The notes under the pieces are model-generated. The model was not told the DNA's origin. It did not search any database and worked only from the letters and a program-made list of their open reading frames with translations. The position numbers and the translations under genes were made by a program. Shown here piece after piece: positions 1 to 6,899 of a stretch of DNA of 64,000 nt (its first letter is position 1; every line of letters begins with the position of its first letter). Source of the stretch: Paraburkholderia haematera (GTDB lineage: Bacteria > Pseudomonadota > Gammaproteobacteria > Burkholderiales > Burkholderiaceae); assembly GCF_905220975.1 (NCBI RefSeq), contig NZ_CAJNBK010000006.1, forward strand, positions 1 through 64,000. The letters run 5' to 3'.

Positions 1-69
1 ATCCGGGACTGGAAAGCAGCCCTGAACCGCTTCACCATCCAGTTCGAAGAACGGCTCGTGCCGGGTTAA
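1..69 (+). mobile_element. C-terminal end of IS256-family (Mutator) transposase, cut by window edge
   Basis: The first 69 bases read as the last 22 codons of a protein ending IRDWKAALNRFTIQFEERL-VPG and a TAA stop. The pattern W-k-x-A-L-N-x-F-x-I-x-F-e-R-L is the usual C-terminus of IS256-family (Transposase_mut) transposases. The rest of the gene lies outside the window, so whether the element is intact cannot be judged. The element end follows within about 35 bp, which fits an IS256-like layout. Confidence 0.6.
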
Positions 70-79
70 ACACAAACCC

Positions 80-105
80 GTTTACACAAAATTCGGGACA
101 CCCCC
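80..105. repeat. Probable terminal inverted repeat of the IS256-type element
   Basis: Shortly after the transposase stop lies GTTTACACAAAATTCGGGAC followed by ACCCCC, the kind of 25-26 bp terminal repeat seen at IS256-family ends. The partner repeat is outside the window, so the boundary near 105 is an estimate. A shorter similar string, GTTTACACAAAA, recurs at 435-446 upstream of parA; it is probably coincidental. From 106 to 392 I see no gene. Confidence 0.5.
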
Positions 106-392
106 GAGTGGTCCGCAAATGCCCCTCCCCGCCAATAGGCCCGCCATGCGAAAAGCTGTGCGAGGTAACGTGGCCCGATTACGCGGAGGGGAGCCGCGTC
201 GAGTCCGGAATGACAAACGCTCCCACCCATCTCCAACGGCGCACCCACATCGCGTCGATTCGCGCAGCCGCCTCAACCCCTTCACCGCCTTCGCCCACCC
301 ACAGCATCTGATATCTCCCAAACGCCACCACCGTGTACGCGCTGATAGCGCCTCACAGCCACAACGCTGTCGCTCGTCGTGCCTACATCCCC

Positions 393-406
393 TTTATGCG
401 CATAAA
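393..406. promoter_or_regulatory. parS centromere site 1 (TTTATGCGCATAAA)
   Basis: A perfect 14-bp palindrome lies about 100 bp upstream of parA, and the identical palindrome recurs between parA and parB. Its position and identity with the second copy mark it as the ParB-binding centromere. Burkholderia secondary replicons are known to use palindromic parS sites of this general form, distinct from the chromosome 1 type GTTTCACGTGAAAC. Confidence 0.85.
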
Positions 407-450
407 CCTATCTCGAACGGCTAATTCTTCTCGCGTTTACACAAAAACGA

Positions 451-478
451 TTGAAATGCGAATTCATCCAGGTAAAAT
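451..478 (+). promoter_or_regulatory. Sigma70-type promoter for parAB
   Basis: TTGAAA (451-456) and TAAAAT (473-478) are separated by 16 bp, a good match to the -35/-10 consensus. Transcription would start near 485, giving a short leader before the parA Shine-Dalgarno at 496-505. The upstream parS lies about 45 bp before the -35 box, so ParB bound there could influence this promoter (inference). Confidence 0.6.
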
Positions 479-508
479 CCATCTGCGTCTAAAAAGAGGA
501 GGTGAAGA

Positions 509-1171
509 TTGGCAGCAGAAATCATCGCGGTAACTCAGCAAAAGGGTGGGGTCGGGAAGAGCACAATCGCGATGCACCTCGGCGCTGCGTTTCATGAGAA
601 AGGCAAGCGCGTCCTCGTCGTAGACGCAGATGGTCAAAACACACTGATCCATTGGGCCAGTGCATCATCAGACGGCGAAACCGGCATCCCCTTTCCGGTC
701 GTCAACCTCTCCGAGGCCGGCAGCCAGATCCATCGCGAGATCAAGAAGTTCGTGGCGGACTACGACATCATCGTCGTCGACTGCCCCCCCTCCATCACCG
801 AGAAAGTGTCCGGCGTCGTGTTACTCGCGGCGAGCGTCGCGATTATGCCGACGTCGTCGTCACCCGCCGATTATTGGTCGAGCGTTGGATTGGTGAAGCT
901 CGTCCAGCAAGCTCAGGTCATGAACGAGGACCTGCGCGCAGTCTTCCTACTGAATAAGACCGAAGAGAAACGGATGCTGACGCGCGAACTGAAGCGCGCG
1001 TTGGAAGAACTCGGTTTCCCACTGCTCAAGACCCAAATCCCAACGCGTGAAGCCTATAAGCAGGCAATGGCGTTAGGGCAGACAGTGCTTCAGATGAACG
1101 ATCGCGGCGCCAAGCTCGCCGCCATCGAAGTACGGGCGTGCGCCAACGAGATCGCAGCCCTGCTCCCCTGA
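509..1171 (+). CDS. parA: ParA-family partition ATPase
   Basis: Small type Ib ParA of 220 residues. It provides the nucleoid-associated, ATP-driven positioning partner of ParB-parS. The deviant Walker A is KGGVGKST at residues 12-19, the switch region VVDADGQNT follows near 37-45 and the Walker B strand IIVVDCPPS near 86-94. There is no N-terminal DNA-binding extension, as expected for the short class. The start is a TTG at 509, chosen because a strong GAGGAGGTGA Shine-Dalgarno sits at 496-505 and the family begins just before the Walker A strand. parB follows after 24 bp that contain parS site 2, so the two genes form one operon. Confidence 0.95.
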   Translation: MAAEIIAVTQQKGGVGKSTIAMHLGAAFHEKGKRVLVVDADGQNTLIHWASASSDGETGIPFPVVNLSEAGSQIHREIKKFVADYDIIVVDCPPSITEKVSGVVLLAASVAIMPTSSSPADYWSSVGLVKLVQQAQVMNEDLRAVFLLNKTEEKRMLTRELKRALEELGFPLLKTQIPTREAYKQAMALGQTVLQMNDRGAKLAAIEVRACANEIAALLP

Positions 1172-1172
1172 A

Positions 1173-1186
1173 TTTATGCGCATAAA
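1173..1186. promoter_or_regulatory. parS centromere site 2 (TTTATGCGCATAAA)
   Basis: Exact copy of the palindrome at 393-406, placed in the parA-parB gap two bases after the parA stop. Its last bases run straight into the AAAGGA Shine-Dalgarno of parB, so ParB binding here could affect parB mRNA synthesis (inference). These are the only two full copies I found in the window. Confidence 0.85.
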
Positions 1187-1195
1187 GGACCCTGA

Positions 1196-2239
1196 ATGAA
1201 ACCCTCCCAATTCGCCAAAGGCTTTCAAGCACGTCCTGATACGACCAGCAGCGAAAAGCGAACTGCCCTCGACCGCCTGAATGCGATCGACGGTATGGTC
1301 AAGACCGGCGAAGTACCGAGCCGCACTATCCAGCCAGTCATGTCGCAAGACGTCGCGGAAGTCGACGCTGCCGATATCGCCAACGAGTCGGCGGACTACC
1401 GCGCGTGGCGGATCGAACACGCTTACCGTCCGGGCCAGGTCATCGAGCTTGCGCTCAAAACGATCAAACCGAGCCCGTTCAATCCACGCCATTTCTATTT
1501 GAAGTCGTCGATTGCCGAGCTTGCCGTCAATCTGGCGAAGCAAGGACAGCAGCAGGCGATTCACGTCATTCCCGACTACGACAATCCCGGCTCCTACTTC
1601 GTCAGCGACGGCGGCCGGCGCGTACGGGCGCTGAAAGAAGCGAACAAGGAATCGGTGAAGGCGATCGTTATCGATCTGCCAATCGGTATCCAAAGCTACA
1701 AGCTCGGCTACGACCTGAACGTTCAGCGCGATTCACAGACAGTGTTCGACAACGCGGTTGTCTGGAAACGCTTTCTCGACGATCGGCATTTCCAGAGCCA
1801 GAAGGAGCTCGCCGAGCACCTTGGATTGGACGAGTCGACCGTCGCGGTCGCCCTGTCGATCGCAAAGCTGCCCGAGGTGGTGATGCATGAGATGGTCGCA
1901 AGGCCTGACCGCTTTGGTTCGAACATGGCGTATCAGGTGGGCCGATATCACACGGCCCGCGGTGCCGACGCTACGCTGCGTCTGATCAACAAAATCCTCT
2001 CGGACGACCTGAGCACGCGACAAGTCGCAGACATTGTGAAGGGCAGGGCGAGCGCGCAGGAAAGTACCAAGCCGGCGGGTCGGCAGCGCTATGCGCAGCG
2101 TCTGGAAATCAAGCTCGGCGGTGTCGCGGTCGGCGATCTGAAGTCGTACGGGGACGACCGGATCGAACTGCGCCTGAAGGGTCTCACGCGTGAAAAGCGT
2201 GACGACATTCTTCGTCAGATTGAGAAGATGCTGAAGTAA
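1196..2239 (+). CDS. parB: ParB/RepB/Spo0J-family centromere-binding protein
   Basis: 347-residue partner of ParA that binds parS and spreads or clamps on DNA. After about 80 linker residues comes the ParB N-domain (about 81-170), with PFNPRH near 94-99 and GGRR near 139-142, the latter matching the CTP-binding motif region of ParB proteins. The helix-turn-helix is SQKELAEHLGLDESTVAVAL, near 200-220. The C-terminus is a likely dimerisation segment. The ATG at 1196 follows AAAGGA directly after parS site 2. A strong hairpin terminator follows the gene. Family assignment is secure; specificity for the two TTTATGCGCATAAA sites is inferred from position. Confidence 0.93.
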   Translation: MKPSQFAKGFQARPDTTSSEKRTALDRLNAIDGMVKTGEVPSRTIQPVMSQDVAEVDAADIANESADYRAWRIEHAYRPGQVIELALKTIKPSPFNPRHFYLKSSIAELAVNLAKQGQQQAIHVIPDYDNPGSYFVSDGGRRVRALKEANKESVKAIVIDLPIGIQSYKLGYDLNVQRDSQTVFDNAVVWKRFLDDRHFQSQKELAEHLGLDESTVAVALSIAKLPEVVMHEMVARPDRFGSNMAYQVGRYHTARGADATLRLINKILSDDLSTRQVADIVKGRASAQESTKPAGRQRYAQRLEIKLGGVAVGDLKSYGDDRIELRLKGLTREKRDDILRQIEKMLK

Positions 2240-2268
2240 CAGAGGGGAAAGCACCAGCAGGAAAAGAT

Positions 2269-2300
2269 ACGGCGGCGCACGAGAGTGCGCCGCCGTTTTT
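2269..2300 (+). terminator. Rho-independent terminator after parAB
   Basis: A perfect 12-bp stem (ACGGCGGCGCAC / GTGCGCCGCCGT) with a four-base loop GAGA is followed by five T residues. It lies 30 bp after the parB stop and just before the convergent repA stop. The reverse strand has only a weak T-rich flank, so it serves mainly parAB. Confidence 0.9.
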
Positions 2301-2308
2301 CTTGATGA

Positions 2309-3658
2309 TTACGCCGCGCGCGATTGACTCAGCGTGAAGGCGAGCAGGTCGCCATCGGTGGGTTCGCCCCACGTTTTGCGAGCAAGCCAATCGAAGAACG
2401 CCGTCTCGACGATCTTCGAGTCCAGCCCACGACGGCGCCAATCGTCCCGCATATGCGTGCCGAGATCCGGCAACTCGTCTTCCTCGAACGATTTCCGCGC
2501 AATCTCCCGCTCGGACTCACCTTGTTCGTCGTAAAGCTCCCTCGCTTCCTTGCGGCGAACCGCCGAATATTCGCCAAGCAGACGCGCTTTCAGATCGTCC
2601 GCCGGTGCGGCCACTGCGGCTTTGCCACCGCTTCCGGACGGCAGCGCCTCGAGGGGCGGCGCATAGCCCTTCTTCAACGCGTCCTTGAACAGAGCCGGTG
2701 CGCTGCGCACCGCGGGCAAGGACGTGCTGCGCATGCGCTGCTCGGTCATTTGCAAAGCCGCGCGAATCCGGTTTTCTTCGCTATCGGCATACAGTGTTTG
2801 TGCTTCTTTCAGCGGAATGCCGATCTTCACCATCCGGTCGACCAAGGTGCTGTCGAACACATTCGGGTGTTCGTCGAGTGCAAGCATGGGCTGCTTGCGC
2901 TCGGTCACGCGGAACTGGATCTCCGCGACTCGCCGCCCTTCCCGGTGCTCGATCAATTCGACAAAGATGTTGGTGACTGCATTCACCTCGGCGATGGCCG
3001 GGCGCAGGTAGTCGCGCTTGAAGTACTTGTACTCGCGCTTCGCCTCGTCGCCCGCTTCGGTGTCGGGCGTGCCGGAGAGGATAGGGCGCCACCATTCCCA
3101 TGATTCGCGCATCGTCAGATGGCTCGGGTTGGTCAGATAGCGAACGCAAATCTCGTAGAGGGCGAGACCCGCGCTACTACGTAGCTGGCTCTGGAACTGC
3201 AGACTCAGCCGCGCATACTGAACCGGATCGAGCAGCTTCTTCTTGATCTTCGGTGCGAACGAAAACTCCACCCAGACGCGGCGAGTGGTGGGGTCTTCGA
3301 GAATTTCCGCGTCGGCAATCAGCGTGGAGATACCCCATTTCCGGCCCGGCTTCTGGCTGGACGTGCCGGTACTCCATTCGACCTGCACCGACACCATCCG
3401 TCGCAGGTGCTCCTTCACGAGCGCCGTGTCGTTCGAATCGAATGCCGAATTGGCGACGATGTCGGACAGCAAGGCCCGATAGGTGTCGCCAGACTCGTCA
3501 GCTTGTTGAGCGACAGCAAGGAGAACGTTGAATAGCTTGCGGGTGAGGAGCGTGATCTTGCCGCTCTTGGGCTGGATCGCAATCGCCTCGACGGCCTTGC
3601 GCAATTCGGCCGAGCTCGGGCTGACTACATCTGTCTTCTTCGCGCGCTTAGTGGCCAT
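2309..3658 (-). CDS. repA: Rep_3-family replication initiator (RepA/RepB type)
   Basis: Replication initiator of plasmids and secondary chromosomes, of the Initiator Replication protein (Rep_3) superfamily, built from tandem winged-helix domains. Visible features are the start of the first domain (LTRKLFNVLLAVAQ), the core segment LDPVQYARLSLQFQSQLRSS with ALYEICVRYL, and W-W residues near the domain junction. It is read from MATKRAKK (3658); an in-frame ATG at 3691 would add 11 residues. Neither start has a clear Shine-Dalgarno. It is convergent with parB. Upstream are an inverted repeat and then 20 iterons, as expected for an iteron-regulated initiator that represses its own promoter. A long charged C-terminal tail (residues about 330-449) extends beyond the usual Rep_3 core. 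Confidence 0.88.
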   Translation of the reverse strand: MATKRAKKTDVVSPSSAELRKAVEAIAIQPKSGKITLLTRKLFNVLLAVAQQADESGDTYRALLSDIVANSAFDSNDTALVKEHLRRMVSVQVEWSTGTSSQKPGRKWGISTLIADAEILEDPTTRRVWVEFSFAPKIKKKLLDPVQYARLSLQFQSQLRSSAGLALYEICVRYLTNPSHLTMRESWEWWRPILSGTPDTEAGDEAKREYKYFKRDYLRPAIAEVNAVTNIFVELIEHREGRRVAEIQFRVTERKQPMLALDEHPNVFDSTLVDRMVKIGIPLKEAQTLYADSEENRIRAALQMTEQRMRSTSLPAVRSAPALFKDALKKGYAPPLEALPSGSGGKAAVAAPADDLKARLLGEYSAVRRKEARELYDEQGESEREIARKSFEEDELPDLGTHMRDDWRRRGLDSKIVETAFFDWLARKTWGEPTDGDLLAFTLSQSRAA

Positions 3659-3725
3659 GCGTCTGGTCGAGGAGGGATTTGGCGAGAGCATACCGGCTGT
3701 GGTGATACGCGTCTATAGCATGGGT

Positions 3726-3748
3726 CTCACCGTTCCCGGTGAAGTGAG
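3726..3748. promoter_or_regulatory. Inverted repeat upstream of repA, candidate autorepression operator
   Basis: TCACCG (3727-3732), a TTCC spacer and CGGTGA (3737-3742) form an inverted repeat inside a CTCACC...GTGAG context. The half-site GGTGA is the core of the iterons that follow. In Rep_3 replicons the initiator, as a dimer, commonly represses its gene at an inverted repeat sharing part of the iteron sequence; the position about 70 bp before the repA start fits that. A -10-like TATAGA (minus strand, about 3712-3717) lies just downstream. Confidence 0.5.
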
Positions 3749-3777
3749 TTTACGAGGCGCAACTCACCTCGAGCAGC

Positions 3778-5223
3778 TCCCGAAAACCCTCACCTCACCC
3801 GTTTCGCGCCAGGTTCAGGGCATCCTTACAGGTCGCGGCCTCCCGAAATGCCGAGCGAATTTCGACCTGCCGCGAACGGCGGCTATTCAATCCCGAATCT
3901 TCTCACCTCAAAAAATTCTCGCGAATTTTGGCTACGCGCACCTTGCGAGCGGGGTGCACTCGCGCTAGCTCAGTGGTGCGGACGCGCGTCGGCTCATTTC
4001 AGCGGAGAGGGGAGGGGAAAGTCCCGGCAAACACGCCCAGCCTCGGCCCAAGCAGGCGCCGCAACGAAGCTCGTCGGCATACCTGCCCGTCGATCACGGC
4101 ATCGTCCGGCCTTCGCCGCGCTGATGCGCACGGCAATCGCCACATGGCTTTCCGGGTAAACGGCTGCCGGCTATGGCAGACAGACACCCCAGTGACGCAA
4201 GCGTGAGATCAGAGTCAGGACAAATGCCCCCGAAAAAGCTCACCTTTGCGCTGGTCGAGCGCTCGGAACGACGCGGCCTCCAGACCTGGAGGTCTGAAAA
4301 AACACCGATAAATACTCCCGAAAAACCTCACCATTGCATCGAAGAGGGGCCTGCGCGCGTCATGGAAAAGCTCCCCCGAAAAACCTCACCTTTGCGCAGC
4401 GCACAAAAATTATTCAATGATTTCATCGGGTTACAGCAGCGTCGTTAGCCAAGCTATGCGTACACACTCCCGTATATCCTCACCTTTAGCAGCTTTTCGG
4501 CGAAATCTGACATCTCCGACCGCAACGCGAAGGGCCCCGAAAAACCTCACCTTAAGAATTCAGGAGCCACAAAATCGGAACTGCTCTGACAGCGTCCGTA
4601 GGGCCTTTCCGGCCCATTACGACGATTTTGGTCCTGTATTTCCTCACCTTCGTGATCGCGAGCGTCCCAAAAGACTCCCGAAAAACCTCACCTCAAGCTA
4701 AAAACAGCCCATTTGACGAGCCGGCGATCGCCTCGATCCACGTCTCCCGAATTCCCTCACCTTTCCTCACGGGTGAGCAAGGATTCGATTGACGCAGCCG
4801 AGAGAATTTCGGTTGAAATCCCGTCCCGCTCCCGCAAACGCTCACCTTAAGCCCCCGAATGCACAAAATTGAGGCAAAAACGGCACCTCGGCCCCGGAAA
4901 GTCTCACCTTCGGTTCGCGTTTTCTCCCGTCTTGACTCACCCATGGGGTTAACGAGGCCCAAATAAGGTCAAAAATTGGCGTCCAAGCCAGTCCCGAAAG
5001 CGCTCACCTTCAGGGTTAGCGCACTCAGAACCGACTTTCGAGTGCTGCCGGGCGATCTGGCACGCTCAGGTCCCGCAAAATCTCACCTTTAGCCAAACCG
5101 CACTTTGGGGGTGGCTCCTGAACCCGCTCACGTTCTGTCCCGGACCTGCTCACCGAGGCCCCCGAACCTCATCACCCAACACTCCCGCAAGACCTCACCA
5201 CCACTCCCGTAAAGCTTCACCTA
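3778..5223 (-). repeat. Origin iteron array: 20 direct copies of a 19-bp repeat
   Basis: Read on the minus strand the consensus is AAGGTGAG, about three free bases, then TTTCGGGA. Copies begin (plus-strand left end) at 3778, 3891, 4228, 4316, 4374, 4468, 4535, 4632, 4676, 4745, 4830, 4892, 4925, 4992, 5071, 5116, 5138, 5160, 5183 and 5205. All have the same orientation. Spacing is irregular at first, but the last five copies (5116-5223) lie 22-23 bp apart, i.e. two helical turns. Copies at 4632 and 5116 carry TACAGGA or TTCAGGA instead of TTCGGGA. The array lies between repA and kfrA and contains no credible gene. It is the expected RepA-binding part of the replication origin. Confidence 0.9.
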
Positions 5224-5606
5224 ACCGGGCTGAAACGCCTGTCTGGTAAGGGTTTGCCGTGGCGTTAACGTTTTTAACATGGGTTCAAAGGTGTTTACTT
5301 TTATTACTCTCTAGAATTTCCCCGCGTGTCCTTCGGACAAAACCTCTTCACCCCTTCAGCCATCATGAAGTTCTCGTGAAACAGTGCGCGATCAGGAAGA
5401 AACCCATGAAAACGCTTTATTTACAAAGGCTTATTGGCTAATCTTCGTTTTGTTTCACGGAAAAACACTGCTTGCCCCAATCTCTTGACCTACCCGCACC
5501 TCTAAACCACGCCAACTAGCCAAATGGCACGCACCACAAACAAATACGTAGCAAACAATACGTAAATTGTTATGATTCATCCAATACGCGCAACATCGAG
5601 GTATAC
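5224..5606. other. AT-rich region beside the iterons: candidate replication origin / unwinding element
   Basis: The 383 bp between the phased iterons and kfrA hold no gene. They contain AT-rich stretches at about 5262-5320 (GTTAACGTTTTTAACA, then TTTACTTTTATTACTC) and 5411-5457 (around TTTATTTACAAAGG). TTATTTACA at 5418-5426 is one base from a DnaA box. A short separated inverted pair, CGTGAAAC (5375-5382) and GTTTCACG (5452-5459), is also present. Position next to initiator-binding iterons is the main argument for an origin role. Confidence 0.55.
5544..5576 (+). promoter_or_regulatory. kfrA promoter with repeated ATACGTA motifs
   Basis: ATACGTA occurs at 5544-5550 and again at 5558-5564, and a related ATACGCG lies at 5583-5589. 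A -10-like TATGAT sits at 5571-5576, about 30 bp before the kfrA start; no convincing -35 box is visible. KfrA proteins are known to repress their own promoters, so these short palindromic repeats are candidate KfrA operators (inference). Confidence 0.4.
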
Positions 5607-6812
5607 ATGAATCTGGATCAGGAACGGCAAGCTATCCGCAACGAGCTCGAATCGTTGAGAGCCAGCGGGGCACGGCGGCAGGAACTATCACTGCATGCCT
5701 GCAAGCGACTCTTTTTCGACTTGGGGATTCGTCCATCCATGGCGGCCGTTCGCGACCTGACCCAAACTGGCAGCGCAAGCGATATTCCGAAGGACATCGA
5801 CCACTTCTGGGAACGCATCAGAACGGTGTCGCGCGTAAAAGTCGGCGCCGGCGCCATCCCGAAAGGACTGGAAGAGCGCGCCGGAGAACTGTTGGGCGCG
5901 CTCTTTGAAGAAGCCGTCGTCCATGCTCGCTTAACGCTTGACAGCGAACGCGAGGAAATTCGGACCCAAGTCACCGCAGCCGACCAACGCGCGCGGGAAG
6001 CAGAAATTCGCCGCGACGTGTCGGAAGAGGCGATCAAGCGCAGCGAACTGAGAGCGGAAGCCGCGTGGGAACGCGTTCGCGTTCTCGAGACCGAGCTATC
6101 CAGCACCACGACACATGGGACCGCTCACCAGGAAGGCTTGCAAGCAACGGTGCGACGGCTCGACGGCGAAAATGAAGCGCTGCGTCACCGTCTTGAGACC
6201 GAACAGGCGACCAACGCGTCGCTTCGCGACCGGATCGATGCACTACATGTGGAATTGCGCCAAAGCACTGAACACTATGCGCAGCAGATCAAGGACGCCG
6301 TGGCCGAAGCCGAGCGGCGTGTGAAGCCGATGCTGGTCGAGCTCGATTCATTACGCAGCATGGCGGCCACCTATCAATCGGGGGTGCGTGATGCGAGCCG
6401 CAAGGAATTCGAGTTTATTCAGCAGATCGCCGCAGCCAAGGCGCGCGGCGACCGGCTCGACGCGCAACTGCGCGAGCAATCGGACGAAGTGGATGCTTTG
6501 ACGAAAGAAGTCGCCATGCTTCGGAGCCAACAGGGCATCGACCCGGCAATCGCGGGCCTGCTGTGTTCGCTGGTCGAAGCAGGCAGGCTCACGGCCGACG
6601 AGCTGACAACGATCGGTACAGCAGCGGACGGCCAGGTGAAACTGCCGCTGCACTGTCCGAAATGTGAGGAAGGTGAGCCCGAGCTATCGCAAGTGGATCA
6701 CCGCTTCGAACTACAGTGCCCTGAGTGCGATTACTCGTCAGGCCCCGGTGAATCAAGGCTGGAGGCGGTCAGCCGGTTTTTGTCGCGTGCTTCGAGCGCC
6801 GCGTCGGCATGA
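5607..6812 (+). CDS. KfrA-like DNA-binding coiled-coil protein with C-terminal zinc-ribbon-like motif
   Basis: 401 residues. The N-terminal 110 residues match the plasmid KfrA_N DNA-binding domain pattern (ACKRLFFDLGIRPSMAAVRDLTQ... GSASDIPKDIDHFWERIR). Residues about 120-310 form a long charged coiled coil (repeated E/R/A heptads such as EREEIRTQVTAADQRAREAEIRR). The end carries CPKC near 351-354 and CPEC near 372-375, two CxxC pairs 17 residues apart that would form a zinc ribbon. KfrA of IncP plasmids forms alpha-helical filaments and aids stable inheritance; the zinc-ribbon tail is not part of the KfrA I know. The gene sits between the origin iterons and a second iteron pair, supporting a replicon-maintenance role. 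Confidence 0.75.
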   Translation: MNLDQERQAIRNELESLRASGARRQELSLHACKRLFFDLGIRPSMAAVRDLTQTGSASDIPKDIDHFWERIRTVSRVKVGAGAIPKGLEERAGELLGALFEEAVVHARLTLDSEREEIRTQVTAADQRAREAEIRRDVSEEAIKRSELRAEAAWERVRVLETELSSTTTHGTAHQEGLQATVRRLDGENEALRHRLETEQATNASLRDRIDALHVELRQSTEHYAQQIKDAVAEAERRVKPMLVELDSLRSMAATYQSGVRDASRKEFEFIQQIAAAKARGDRLDAQLREQSDEVDALTKEVAMLRSQQGIDPAIAGLLCSLVEAGRLTADELTTIGTAADGQVKLPLHCPKCEEGEPELSQVDHRFELQCPECDYSSGPGESRLEAVSRFLSRASSAASA

Positions 6813-6848
6813 CCGCTCCGCGTGGGCGTCATAGCAGCAAAATCGCCA

Positions 6849-6891
6849 AAGGTGAGAAAATTCAGGACCCCAAGGGTGAGCGTTTTCAGGA
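6849..6891 (+). repeat. Two iterons downstream of kfrA, opposite orientation to the origin array
   Basis: AAGGTGAGAAAATTCAGGA (6849-6867) and AGGGTGAGCGTTTTCAGGA (6873-6891) match the iteron with a CAGGA ending and start 24 bp apart. They read on the plus strand, whereas all 20 copies left of kfrA read on the minus strand. They lie in the 87-bp gap between kfrA and the recombinase gene. Confidence 0.8.
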
Positions 6892-6899
6892 TTCTCTGT

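Noticed and set aside
3955..3985. tRNA-like string GCTAGCTCAGTGGT
   Set aside because: It resembles a D-arm, but no anticodon stem, T-arm or acceptor pairing follows at the right distances.
4693..4962. Open frame of about 90 codons across the iteron field
   Set aside because: It runs antisense through iterons, has no family resemblance or Shine-Dalgarno, and only exists because of repeat composition.
3778..5223. Repeat array resembling a CRISPR
   Set aside because: Repeats are only 19 bp with variable centre, spacing ranges from 22 to 337 bp and no cas gene is present; these are initiator iterons.
6670..6685. AAGGTGAG inside the kfrA-like gene
   Set aside because: Only the first half of the iteron is present; no TTTCGGGA follows.
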